Positions 9,135 through 17,530 of a DNA stretch of 64,000 nucleotides are shown here, one piece after another. This stretch comes from CAVYWD01 sp963772225. Its GTDB lineage: Bacteria > Myxococcota > Myxococcia > Myxococcales > UBA5297. How positions within the stretch are numbered: the first letter of the stretch is position 1; each line of letters opens with the position of its first letter. Where the stretch lies: NCBI GenBank assembly GCA_963772225.1, contig CAVYWD010000002.1, positions 1,364,001 through 1,428,000 of the forward strand, in the 5' to 3' direction. The notes under the pieces were generated by a model. It made no database searches, was not told the DNA's origin, and was given only the letters and a program-made list of their open reading frames with translations. Made by a program: the position numbers and the translations under genes.

Positions 9135-10138
9135 GCGGCCTCGGCGATGACCACGCTGGTCGCGCCCGCGAGGCCCTGGTGCTCGAGGAACGCCCAGCCG
9201 GCGGCCCCGAGCCACGCCCGCGCGTCTTCGACGCTGTAGGTTTGCCCGTTCCCCGAGAGGATGAGGTAGGTGCCCGCGAGCAGGGCTCCGAACGCCGGCC
9301 GGGTGTGGGTCGCGTCCATCCACTGGTCGACAATCAGCAGGCGCGTTCCTTGGGCCACCGCCTCGCGGGTTCGGCTCAGCACGCGCCCGACCCGCTCGGC
9401 GTCGAAGAGGTGGACGAAGCCCGCCATGAGGACCGCGTCGTGCCCGCGGGGCAGCGGGTCAATCAACGCGTCGCCCTCGGCGATCTCCACGCGGCTCTTC
9501 AAAGGCTCCGACTCCAGGCGGCGCCGGGCCTGGGCGGCGCTCGCCGGGAGCTCGAACAACGTCGCGCTCAGGCCCGGGTGCCGGCCGAGGATGGGCAAGA
9601 GATACGAGCCGGTGCCGCCGCCCACGTCGAGGAGCCGCTGGTGGCGGCCAAAGTCGTATTTCTTGGCGAGCGCGACGGCGCCCGGCCGCGTCCACGCCTC
9701 GACCCCTTCGGAGAAGATGCGGGCGAAATCGGCGCTCGGTTGGCCGGGCCGCGCCGGCTGCCCGGAGCGAATGACGCTCTCCAGCTGCATCCACATGGGA
9801 TAGATGAGCTGGTTGTAGAGCCGGAGCCCGGCCCTCACGTCCACCGACGACCTCCCGGCGAGAAAGGCCTGGGCCTCGGGCCCATTCTCGTATCGCCCGC
9901 CCCGAATTCTCAAATGGCCGAGCGCCGCGAGGCCGTTGGCGAGCACCTCCAGCGAATGCCTCGGCAGCCCGGTCGCCGCGGCGAGCTCGTCCAACGTGAG
10001 CGGGCCGCCGCCGAGCTTCTCGAAGACGCCGAGCTCCGCCCCGACGCAGAGGAGCTTCGTGGCCATGAAGGCGGCCCCGCCCTCGGCCAGGGAGTCGCTG
10101 TCGAGCTCCTCGGGCGGGTCCGGCAGCTGTGTCGTCAT
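9131..10138 (-). CDS. O-methyltransferase family 2 (SAM-dependent) protein
   Basis: 335 aa. N-terminal winged-helix dimerisation domain (ELGVFEKLGGGPLTLDELAA, typical of acetylserotonin/hydroxyneurosporene-type O-methyltransferases), then a Rossmann SAM-binding domain with motif I LLDVGGGTGSYLLPIL near residue 170 and an acidic residue after the next strand (LFELPASA). It likely methylates a hydroxyl of a small molecule, but the substrate cannot be read from the sequence and no biosynthetic cluster surrounds it. It is the first gene of a two-gene unit with the small protein at 8880-9134. Confidence 0.8.
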   Translation of the reverse strand: MTTQLPDPPEELDSDSLAEGGAAFMATKLLCVGAELGVFEKLGGGPLTLDELAAATGLPRHSLEVLANGLAALGHLRIRGGRYENGPEAQAFLAGRSSVDVRAGLRLYNQLIYPMWMQLESVIRSGQPARPGQPSADFARIFSEGVEAWTRPGAVALAKKYDFGRHQRLLDVGGGTGSYLLPILGRHPGLSATLFELPASAAQARRRLESEPLKSRVEIAEGDALIDPLPRGHDAVLMAGFVHLFDAERVGRVLSRTREAVAQGTRLLIVDQWMDATHTRPAFGALLAGTYLILSGNGQTYSVEDARAWLGAAGWAFLEHQGLAGATSVVIAEAA

Positions 10139-10319
10139 TGTGTCTCCGGGTCGTTGTATGGTTTACGACAGACGGGCCCGACAGCACCCGGGGGATCCTG
10201 CCTCTCGACGCCGGCGAGGCCAAGTCCCTGCGCGAGTCGGTTCAAAGTAACTTTCTCCTAGTGCGCGCTTGCCCGGGTGCCTGCGCCGCGAAGGTCGGCG
10301 CGCTTCGGGCCAGCGCAGG

Positions 10320-10845
10320 ATGCCCTCCTCACGCCGCGCAGGTGTGCTCCCTCCCCTGACGCCTGGGCGCCCTGCCTGGATTGCGACGCTCGCCGCGCTC
10401 TCGGCCGTCACCGCCCTCTCCATCGACATGAGCCTGCCCGCGCAGCCGGCGCTGGCGCGCTCGCTCGGCATAGGTCCCGACGCCGCCCAGCTCACGCTCA
10501 GCCTGTTTCTCCTGGGCTACGCCGCGGGACAGCTCCTGGCCGGCGCGCTCTTTCGACTCCTGGGGCCGGCGCCCGGTCCTGCTCGCCGGGCTCTGCTGCT
10601 TCGCGGCCGCCGGGCTCGGGTGCAACCAGGCGATCAGCATCGGCTGCGCCGGCCTCCGGCTCGCGCAGGGCCTGAGCGCCGCCGCGGCGCCGCTCGTGGC
10701 GCGCGCCATGGTCCGCGACACGCAGCCCGCGTCGCAGGCGGCGCGCCAGCTCTCGACCATGGTGTCGGTGTTCGCGCTGGCGCCGACGGTGGCGCCCAGG
10801 ATCGGCGCCGCGCTCCTCGCCTGGCTCGGCTGGCAGTTCGCCTAA
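10320..10845 (+). pseudogene. Bcr/CflA-type MFS drug transporter, frameshifted and 3'-truncated
   Basis: The start MPSSRRAGVLPPLTPGR is followed by TM1 with the ALSIDMSLPA signature of Bcr/CflA efflux proteins and TM2 (LFLLGYAAGQLLAGAL). A one-base gain in TTT around 10553-10555 breaks the frame; the next frame continues DSWGRRPVLLAGL and the following helices to LAWLGWQFA. The stop TAA at 10843 lies inside repeat R1 copy 2. Only about 174 of the usual 390-400 residues remain, so the gene was cut by the repeat or by a deletion ending at it. Non-functional as it stands. Confidence 0.75.
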
Positions 10846-10985
10846 ACCGGCCGAGCAGGAACCAACGAGGGTTGCCTTAGGCTCCAGGCTCCAGACCCCA
10901 GGCTCCGGGTACTGCAGTTCCTGGGCCCGGGGTCTGAAGGTTGGAGGCTTTGCCAGCCTGCACGAGAGTTCGCGCCGAAGGGACT
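10841..10985 (+). repeat. dispersed hairpin repeat R1, copy 2
   Basis: About 145 bp, same orientation and layout as copy 1 at 7972-8114. Left and right halves (GGCTCCAGACCCCAGGCTCC; GGGGTCTGAAGGTTGGAGGC) form an imperfect hairpin of close to 28 bp around TACTGCAGTTCCT. The right end contains AGAGTTCGCGCCGAAGGGA (10965-10983), found again in reverse complement at 32765-32783. It supplies the stop codon of the truncated transporter. Confidence 0.75.
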
Positions 10986-11125
10986 CTATCTCCGCCTCGC
11001 CGTTCATTCTCATGGAGGCTTACGGCGTTTCCGCCGGCCGGTACGGGCGCTCCTTCGCGCTCACCGCGCTCTCCCTCAGCGAAATCTCGCCGACGGCCCA
11101 CGGCCCCCGCGCGGCGGGGCGTCGA

Positions 11126-12767
11126 TCATGCCGTCTTGATGGACGCCGCCTGCTCCAGCCCCAGCTCGCGAATGGCGATCTCGCGCATCTTGTACTTCTG
11201 GACCTTGCCGGTCACGGTCATGGGGAACTCGGTCACGAACTTCCAATACTTCGGGATTTTATAGGTGGCGATCTGCCCGGCGCAGAAGGCGCGGAGCTGC
11301 TCGGCGGTGAGCTGGGAGCCGGCGCGCAGCCTCACCCAGGCCATGAGCTCCTCGCCGTACTTCGCGTCCGGCACGCCGATGACCTGCACGTCGGCGACCT
11401 CCGGCTTGTTGTAGAGGAACTCTTCCACCTCGCGCGGGTAGATGTTCTCGCCGCCGCGCAGCACCATGTCCTTGATGCGGCCGACGATGTTCACGTAGCC
11501 CTGGCCGTCCATGATCGCCAGGTCGCCGGTGTGCATCCAGCGCGCGGCGTCGATGGACTGCCGGGTCGAGGCGGCGTCATTCCAGTAGCCGAGCATCACC
11601 GAGTAGCCGCGGGTGCAGAGCTCGCCGGTGGTTCCTCGCGGCACGACGCGGCCGCTCGTCGGGTCGACGATCTTGATCTCCACGTGCGGGTGGACCGGCC
11701 CGACGGTGGCGACGCGCTTCTCGAGCGGGTCGTCGGTGCGGCTCTGCGTGGACACCGGCGAGGTCTCGGTCATGCCGTAGGCAGATCGTCACCTCCTTCA
11801 TGTTCATGTCCTTCTGGACCCGCTTCATCACCTCGACCGGGCACGGCGAGCCGGCCATGATGCCGGTGCGCAGCGTCTTCAGGTCGTAGTGCGAGAACTC
11901 GGGGTGGTCGAGCTCGGCGATGAACATGGTCGGGACGCCGTAGGCCGACGTGCAGCGCTCCTCCTGGATGGTGCGCAGCACCCCCGCCGCCTCGAAGGCC
12001 TCGCCGGGGAAGACCATGCAGGCTCCGTGGGAGGTGGAGGCCAAGTTGCCCATCACCATGCCAAAGCAGTGGTAGAGCGGCACGGCGATGCACACCCGGT
12101 CCTGGTCCGTGTAGTGCAGCGTCTCGCCCACGAAGAAGCCGTTGTTCAGGATGTTGTGGTGCGACAGCGTCGCGCCCTTCGGAAAGCCAGTGGTCCCGCT
12201 GGTGTACTGGAGGTTGATGGGCTCGTCGCAGTCGAGGTCGTCCTCGCGCTTCTTGAGCTCCGACTCGCTCACGCGCTGAGCCTCCTGCGGCAAGGCGCCC
12301 CACTCGTCGTCGATGACGATGGTGTCTTTGTGCTCCGGGCAGCGCTCCTCCACCTCGCGGACGATCTGCGCGTAGTTCGCCTGGCGGAAGCCTCGGGCGA
12401 TGACCAGGAGCGAGGTGCCCGACTGCTTGAGCACGTGCTCCAGCTCGTGGCTCCGGTAGGCGGGGTTGATGTTCACCAGGACGGCCCCCACGCGCGCGGC
12501 GGCGTACTGAAGCACCACCCACTCGAACCGGTTGGGAGACCAGATGCCGACTCGATCGCCCTTTTGAACCCCGCGGGCGAGGAGCGCCCTGCCGACCAGG
12601 GTGGTCTGCTCCCAGAACTGGCGGTAGGTGGCGCGATACCGCTGATACGGGACGACCAAGGCCTCGTGCTCCGGGACGCGTTCGACCGTGCGTCGCAGGT
12701 TCTCGCCGATGGTCTCGCCTAGGAGTGGAACGTCGCTGATCCCGTGGACGTACGATGGGCTCGACAT
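11126..12767 (-). CDS. AMP-binding acyl-CoA synthetase, frameshifted
   Basis: 546 aa after removing one extra base. ATG at 12767 has AAGGAG seven bases upstream. The first part contains the AMP-binding P-loop YTSGTTGFPKGATLSHHN. The break lies at 11780-11781, where GG on the + strand should be one G, restoring TICYGMTETSPVSTQS (motif A5). The second part has GYVNIVGRIKDMVLRGGENI (hinge and A8) and the catalytic lysine region MTVTGKVQKYKMRE (A10). It would activate a fatty or aromatic acid to its CoA thioester through an acyl-adenylate. Closest in style to medium-chain fatty-acyl-CoA ligases. Both parts are intact, so the indel is probably an error. Confidence 0.88.
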
Positions 12768-13284
12768 GGTGGCTCCTTGTCGCAAGAGTGGACGGCCATC
12801 TTAGGGCCTAGGGCGCAGAAGATCCCCAACGGAATCGCGGCGTAGGCCGAGACTCGTTTGGCGCACCGCACCGCGCGGGTGACCGGGCGGCCGGGCGAGC
12901 TTCGGCGCCCCGCCGGCGCCCCACGGCGACCGCGCGGTCATTCTCACAGCACATACGCCATCGCACTCATTGTGAATTCTCGTTTCCGAGCCGCACGGGG
13001 CGCGACAAAGCCGTCTGAAAAGCACACCATCCGTGATACCTATTTGGGTCACAAACAATGCGCTTGCCTGCGCCAAAGATCTCGCGTAGCGTTTCGCGCG
13101 CAGATAATGCACATGTGGTCAGTGAAAGACCTACAGCTCCCTCGAAGAAGCGACATCCAAAGTTTGCGAAGCGAAAGACCTGCTCGCGAATGAGCTCGTG
13201 TCTATTCGCCGTCGCGGCAGGGAATTCCCTGTCGCGTGGCGGGAGACCAGCGCACGTCCGAGCTCGACTCGTCGAGGTATCAGG
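12768..13284. other. divergent intergenic region (517 bp)
   Basis: Lies between the acyl-CoA synthetase (-) and the E1-like gene (+) and must hold both promoters. From about 12945 to 13200 the base composition is clearly less GC-rich than the flanks, as expected for regulatory DNA. No convincing gene, operator palindrome or terminator was found. Confidence 0.5.
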
Positions 13285-14673
13285 ATGACCGAGGACGGCG
13301 GGCGCGATCTGCGCATCGCGAAAGGTGATTCTTTGCATTCGTCGCGGGAGAGCGGTGCCGCGCAAATGGATCGCCATTGTTTCCAATTGCGGCCGCTGCT
13401 GCTCGACGCGGCCCAAGCGCATCGCGACGGGCAAGTCCTCTATGAAAAGGACGGCGCCGTTCGGGTGAGCCACCCGGACTTCGGGCGAGCCGGTTACCCG
13501 GAGTGGCTGCGAATTCCGCCCGAGCGCCAATACCCGAGCATTCGGGCAACCTACGACGACCTCAACAAAGCGCTCTCGCGGCTCTCCAATTCGCCGCCCG
13601 TCGACGGCCAAAAGACGCTGCGCGCTTTGTACGAAGCCGAGCTGGAGCGCTACGAGACCCTGGTCTCGCAGGCGCTGGCCGACGGCCGCTGGGAGCCCGA
13701 CTACGGCACCTATGTCGTCGACCCCTGCCGCGGCGACCTCTACCTCATCGCGCCCGAGCGCTGGCACCGGCTGGCCCTGGTGACGAGCAACGCCATGCTC
13801 CTGGCCGACCCGGAGCGGCGCCTCTCTTGGCGGGAGGTGCGCGAGCGGCTCGAGTCGACGGTCGTCGGCTTCGCGGGGGTCAGCGTCGGCGGAAACGTTT
13901 TGGAGGGCTGGCTGCGGGAGGCCCGGCCGCGGGAGGTGAAGCTCGCCGACCCGGACTGGGTCGAGCTGACGAACTTCAACCGCGGAGAGCGGATGAGCCT
14001 GCGCCACGCGGTGAAGAGCCGCGCCCATCGCGCCGACCCGCGCGACCCGTACGACGTGCCTCGAGTGCCCAAGGCCGAGTACATCGCCTATGAAGAGCTG
14101 CTGGTCGACCCATACGTCCGGTACCACGTCTACTCCGAGGGAATCACCCGCGACAACCTGGACGCATTCCTGCTCGGCGGCGACGGCGAGCCGCGCCTCG
14201 ACGTCGTCGTCGAGGAGATGGACGACCCCGAGCTCAAGGTCCTTGTCCGGCAGAGAGCGCGCGCGCACGGCATCGACGTGATCATGCTCTCCGACTTCGG
14301 GCACCGGGCGCAGGCCCAGTGGAATCAGTTCCGCGCGAGCCCCGCCCAATCGCTCGGCCTCGGCGGCGGCGACGGCGAGCTCTCCGCCGCGCTGGCGGCA
14401 GCGCGCAGCGGCGCTCGAGAAAACTTTTACCGGTTCGTCGAGCGACTCTGCGGCGAGGGCTTCGCCGACGCCGCCTTCCTCGACTTCTGGGAGGGCCGGG
14501 GCGAGCAGCCCACCGCGAGCATTCCGCAGTCGGGCGCGACGGCCATGGCCTCCGGCGCCATCGGCGGCAAGGAGATCGCCTTTCATGTGCTCGGGCACGC
14601 GCGCCCGCGCCGCGCCATTTTCGACTTCTTGAAGCGGCGGGCCGAAGGGCCCGGCATCGGAGGCGAGCGGTGA
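13285..14673 (+). CDS. E1/ThiF-like adenylyltransferase (MoeY/Rv1355c-type N-terminal half)
   Basis: 462 aa from ATG 13285; the frame is open further upstream but this start has a GAGG nine bases before it. The first 190 residues are unrecognised. Residues 193-203 (VVGFAGVSVGG) are the nucleotide-binding loop of the ThiF/MoeB/E1 fold, followed by LADPDWVELTNFNRGE (220-235) matching the D-x-D-x-V...N-x-N-R ATP/Mg signature and by VVEEMDDPELKVLVR (308-322). No Cys-x-x-Cys zinc pair and no clear thioester Cys is seen. It overlaps the nitroreductase gene by 4 bp. Fusion of these two domains is known from mycobacterial Rv1355c (MoeY). The natural substrate is unknown. Confidence 0.8.
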   Translation: MTEDGGRDLRIAKGDSLHSSRESGAAQMDRHCFQLRPLLLDAAQAHRDGQVLYEKDGAVRVSHPDFGRAGYPEWLRIPPERQYPSIRATYDDLNKALSRLSNSPPVDGQKTLRALYEAELERYETLVSQALADGRWEPDYGTYVVDPCRGDLYLIAPERWHRLALVTSNAMLLADPERRLSWREVRERLESTVVGFAGVSVGGNVLEGWLREARPREVKLADPDWVELTNFNRGERMSLRHAVKSRAHRADPRDPYDVPRVPKAEYIAYEELLVDPYVRYHVYSEGITRDNLDAFLLGGDGEPRLDVVVEEMDDPELKVLVRQRARAHGIDVIMLSDFGHRAQAQWNQFRASPAQSLGLGGGDGELSAALAAARSGARENFYRFVERLCGEGFADAAFLDFWEGRGEQPTASIPQSGATAMASGAIGGKEIAFHVLGHARPRRAIFDFLKRRAEGPGIGGER

Positions 14674-15809
14674 GCGCTCGGCCGGTCGAGGCCGCCCGCG
14701 ACCTCCGGCCGCTCGGCGAGGCTGACTTCGAGGCGCTCGGCGCCGGACCCGCGCCCTCGCGCCAGCAGCTCTCCCACTGGTGCCGCTTCGGGCTCCTCGC
14801 CCCGACCAGCCACAACACGGTGCCCCAGCGCTTTCGGGTCGCGGACGGCGGCGGGCTGGACGTCTTTCTCGACCGCGCCGCCGTGCTGCCCGCCTCCGAT
14901 CCGACCGGCCGTCAGGCGGTGCTCAGCGCCGGATGCGCCGTGGGGCACGTCGCCCTGGCGGCGCGCTGCTGGGGCTACGGCGCCGGGCTCGCGGTCGACC
15001 CCGTCTCTGCCGAGGAGCTCCGCCCTGCGCCGGAGCGCCGCCTTGTCCGGCTCGCTCGCCTCTCGTTCTCGCGCCGCGGCGCCGCGGCCGACCCCGCCTT
15101 GCTCCAGTCCATGCTCGAGCGCCGCATGGTCCGCGCCGAGTACGACCGCTCTCCGCTCACCCGGGACCTGGCGGCGCGCCTCGCGGCCAGCGTGGCCGAG
15201 CGCCCCGGGCTCGACCTGCGCCTCCTGACCGACGCTCCGACGCTCCTGTTCCTGGGCAAGTTCCAGGAGGTGGCCGACACCACCGTCCTGAACCGCGAGA
15301 CCTTCGCCCACGAGCTCGGGGCTTGGCTCTTGCCTAACGACTCCACTTCTCCTCTGGGAATGCGCGGCCGCGAATTCGGGCTCTCCGACGAGGTGGCGCT
15401 CCGGATCCACCGCGGGCTCCTCGGGCTCGCGCCGCTTCAGCCGAGCGAGGCCGCCTCCTTCGCCAAGGCGGGCGGGGTGTGGATGCGCAGCGCCTCCGCC
15501 GTCGCGGTCATCACCGCCGACCGCGACGACATGCCCCACTGGCTCGCCGCGGGCCAGGCCTTCAGCGACCTCGCGCTGCTGCTTCACCGGGAAGGCTACT
15601 GCCTCGCCATGCACGCGGGAGTGGTCGAGGTCGAGAGCGCCAGCCTGGCGCTGCGCAGCCGGCTGCGGACGGCGCGGCGGCCTTTGGCACTCTTTCGAAT
15701 CGGCAGACCGCTGCGCCCGGAAGACGCGCGCCGGCCGCTCTCCTCGCGGCCGAGCCTCGACGCGATCTGGATGCACGACGAGCGACGCCCCTCCAGGAGA
15801 GAGCCTTGA
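14670..15809 (+). CDS. nitroreductase-family protein coupled to E1-like gene
   Basis: 379 aa. The GTG start overlaps the preceding stop (GTGA). Near residue 35 is LLAPTSHNTVPQRFRV, the FMN-contacting P-S/T-x-x-N-x-Q region of nitroreductases; GCAVGHVALAARCWGYGAGL continues the fold. The C-terminal part (HWLAAGQAFSDLALLLHREG) matches the final helix region. Proteins of this type include FMN dehydrogenases that oxidise azolines in peptide natural products, and they appear with E1-like partners. The gene sits between the E1-like and acyltransferase genes with overlaps on both sides, so the three products should be made together. Substrate unknown; about 150 residues longer than minimal nitroreductases. 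Confidence 0.78.
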   Translation: MSARPVEAARDLRPLGEADFEALGAGPAPSRQQLSHWCRFGLLAPTSHNTVPQRFRVADGGGLDVFLDRAAVLPASDPTGRQAVLSAGCAVGHVALAARCWGYGAGLAVDPVSAEELRPAPERRLVRLARLSFSRRGAAADPALLQSMLERRMVRAEYDRSPLTRDLAARLAASVAERPGLDLRLLTDAPTLLFLGKFQEVADTTVLNRETFAHELGAWLLPNDSTSPLGMRGREFGLSDEVALRIHRGLLGLAPLQPSEAASFAKAGGVWMRSASAVAVITADRDDMPHWLAAGQAFSDLALLLHREGYCLAMHAGVVEVESASLALRSRLRTARRPLALFRIGRPLRPEDARRPLSSRPSLDAIWMHDERRPSRREP

Positions 15810-16528
15810 CGACCTCGATTGCGCCGGCGACCACGCGGCAGGAAATCCAGTCGTGCCGAGAGCTCGTCGCCCAGGTCTATGGCGAGGCCTACGGCGTCCA
15901 GTTCTCCGAAGGCCAATTCGACCTCCAGCGCAACGTCGAGGGCTGGCCCGACCGCTTTCTCATGGCGCGCGACGGCGTCGACCTGGCCGGCTGCCTCGGG
16001 TTGTATGAATCCGAGACCTACGTCGAGCGATTTGGCGGCGTGAGCGCCGAGGACCTGGAGCGTCACCTCACCGAGGCCGGCGTCCCTATCGTTGCCCGCC
16101 GCCCCTGTGTCGAGCTGACGCGGCTGACCACCCGAAAGGAGCTCCGCTCGCGGAGGACCGCTTGGCTCCTGGCGGGGGCCGGTCACTCCATCGCCTTCCT
16201 CGGTACGGTCTGCGGAAAGCCGCCGCTGGTCCTGACGTCGATGCGGCTCTCATTGTCGGAAGGCCTGATAGCCCCCCTCTCCATCCGCTACCGCACCCTC
16301 AAGCCGTTTCCCCTTTACCCCATCCACGACCGATATCGCGTCGCCGGCGACCCCATGGTCTGCCGCCTCAGCATCCCCGAAATCGACGTGCCGTCGCGCT
16401 GGCTCAATCTCCAGCTTCCCGCCGAATTGAGCTCCGCGGCCCTTCGCAAGCCTGCTCGGGAGGAACGCGCCTCGGTCAGCGCGGTCCCCGCCGCGCCCTG
16501 GAGTCCGCCCCGACTGAGCCCGGCGTGA
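15806..16528 (+). CDS. GNAT/autoinducer-synthase-like N-acyltransferase
   Basis: 240 aa. TTG start overlaps the previous stop (TTGA) and has CAGGAGAGA upstream. The N-terminal half (RELVAQVYGEAYG; FLMARDGVDLAGCLGLYE; CVELTRLTTRKELRSRRTAW) resembles the acyltransferase fold of N-acyl amino acid synthases and LuxI-like enzymes: an early aromatic/acidic helix, a central strand where the substrate is evaluated, and a conserved Glu-Leu-x-R motif. The C-terminal 30 residues are Pro/Ala rich. It probably transfers an acyl chain to an amine. Being the third gene of a tightly coupled operon, it may finish a product built by the E1-like and nitroreductase proteins. Family assignment is moderate. Confidence 0.62.
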   Translation: MTTSIAPATTRQEIQSCRELVAQVYGEAYGVQFSEGQFDLQRNVEGWPDRFLMARDGVDLAGCLGLYESETYVERFGGVSAEDLERHLTEAGVPIVARRPCVELTRLTTRKELRSRRTAWLLAGAGHSIAFLGTVCGKPPLVLTSMRLSLSEGLIAPLSIRYRTLKPFPLYPIHDRYRVAGDPMVCRLSIPEIDVPSRWLNLQLPAELSSAALRKPAREERASVSAVPAAPWSPPRLSPA

Positions 16529-16754
16529 CCCGACCCCGTCCGTTCGAACCCATCGAGCGGGATTGTCCAGACCCACCCTTGTCATCGGCGGATGCTTCGG
16601 CCGGAAAATGGCGGAAGCCAAAGGCGTGGTATTCTCCCAGGGAGCTTTGCGCCGATCATTCCCAAGACCGGTTCCGCGTTTCTCGAAGCTCTTCGACGTG
16701 TATCGCGCTCTTCGAAGTCGCCTTCGCTGCCAACATCACTGCCCGGGTGGACCC

Positions 16755-17300
16755 ATGCCGACAGCGCCCATGGAGAATGAGCATTTTTTGCGAACCGAGA
16801 CCCAGGGGGTCTTCGTGGTGGTCTGGAAGAGGCCGCCCACGAGTAGAACGCTCGCCGAGGCCCTCGAGCCGCCGATTCGGCGGTTCAAGAGCTCGCCGAA
16901 CGCCAGCCAGGCCTTCATCATCGTGTCCCTCGCAGGCGAGCCCATCTCGCACGAGGCAAACCGCGAGGCGGCTTTTCTGGCGAAGACCTACGCGAAGCAG
17001 TTCAAGGCACTGGCGGTCATCGAGCCGGCGGGGAAGCGCAGGGGCGTCGCCAACCGCGTCGCGCTCAGAATGATTCTAGCCACGGCTGGAGTGTTCGGAT
17101 TCGGTCCGACCGTCGGATTCTTTCACGAGCCTCACGATGGCGCGGACTGGGTCGCCAACAAGCTCGCCGGCCTGAAGGCGCCCGTCGACGCCAACGCCCT
17201 CCGGTCGGCCCTCGACGAGCTGATCGCGCGCGCTTCCCCGCTCGGAGAGGGTCAGCGCCCCCTCCGCCCCGGGCAGCCCGAGTCGCGGCACACCGCGTAA
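16755..17300 (+). CDS. hypothetical protein, STAS/SpoIIAA-like fold possible
   Basis: 181 aa from ATG 16755. No signal peptide. Alternating strands and helices (GVFVVVWKRPPTSRTLAEAL; QAFIIVSLAGEPISHEANR; FKALAVIEPAGKRRGVANR) resemble the small alpha/beta domain seen in many myxobacterial proteins of unknown function. Not recognised as a named family. The TAA stop at 17298-17300 is the first three bases of repeat R2 copy B, so the original C-terminus may have been altered by insertion of the repeat. The gap 16529-16754 holds no other gene. Confidence 0.6.
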   Translation: MPTAPMENEHFLRTETQGVFVVVWKRPPTSRTLAEALEPPIRRFKSSPNASQAFIIVSLAGEPISHEANREAAFLAKTYAKQFKALAVIEPAGKRRGVANRVALRMILATAGVFGFGPTVGFFHEPHDGADWVANKLAGLKAPVDANALRSALDELIARASPLGEGQRPLRPGQPESRHTA

Positions 17301-17463
17301 GGAATCGCGCAGAAATAGATGCTCCCTATCTCAAGGTCCGAGGCGCAAAGGATGGCGAGGCGCGAGGAGGGCGCATGCCAGAGGGCATGTCACCGACGAG
17401 CAACGACGCCAGCCGGGATGGATCGGACGTTGAGATGGAGCAGACATTTCGGAGCGATGACTA
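17298..17463 (+). repeat. dispersed MITE-like repeat R2, copy B
   Basis: 166 bp, nearly identical to copy A (8700-8865) in inverse orientation. Terminal inverted-repeat arms are at 17320-17339 and 17425-17442; a central palindrome CATGCC-AGAG-GGCATG spans 17374-17389. It begins exactly at the stop codon of the preceding gene and ends 67 bp before the end of the convergent TRAP protein gene. Confidence 0.85.
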
Positions 17464-17530
17464 AGGCGACGATTCACCCGCGCGGCACCGCCTGGAGATT
17501 CTCGAAGCGGTGCCGCCGAAAGCGCCGGCG

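Noticed and set aside
13285..16528. Azole-forming peptide (TOMM) cluster
   Set aside because: E1-like and nitroreductase genes are present but no YcaO or precursor peptide was found.
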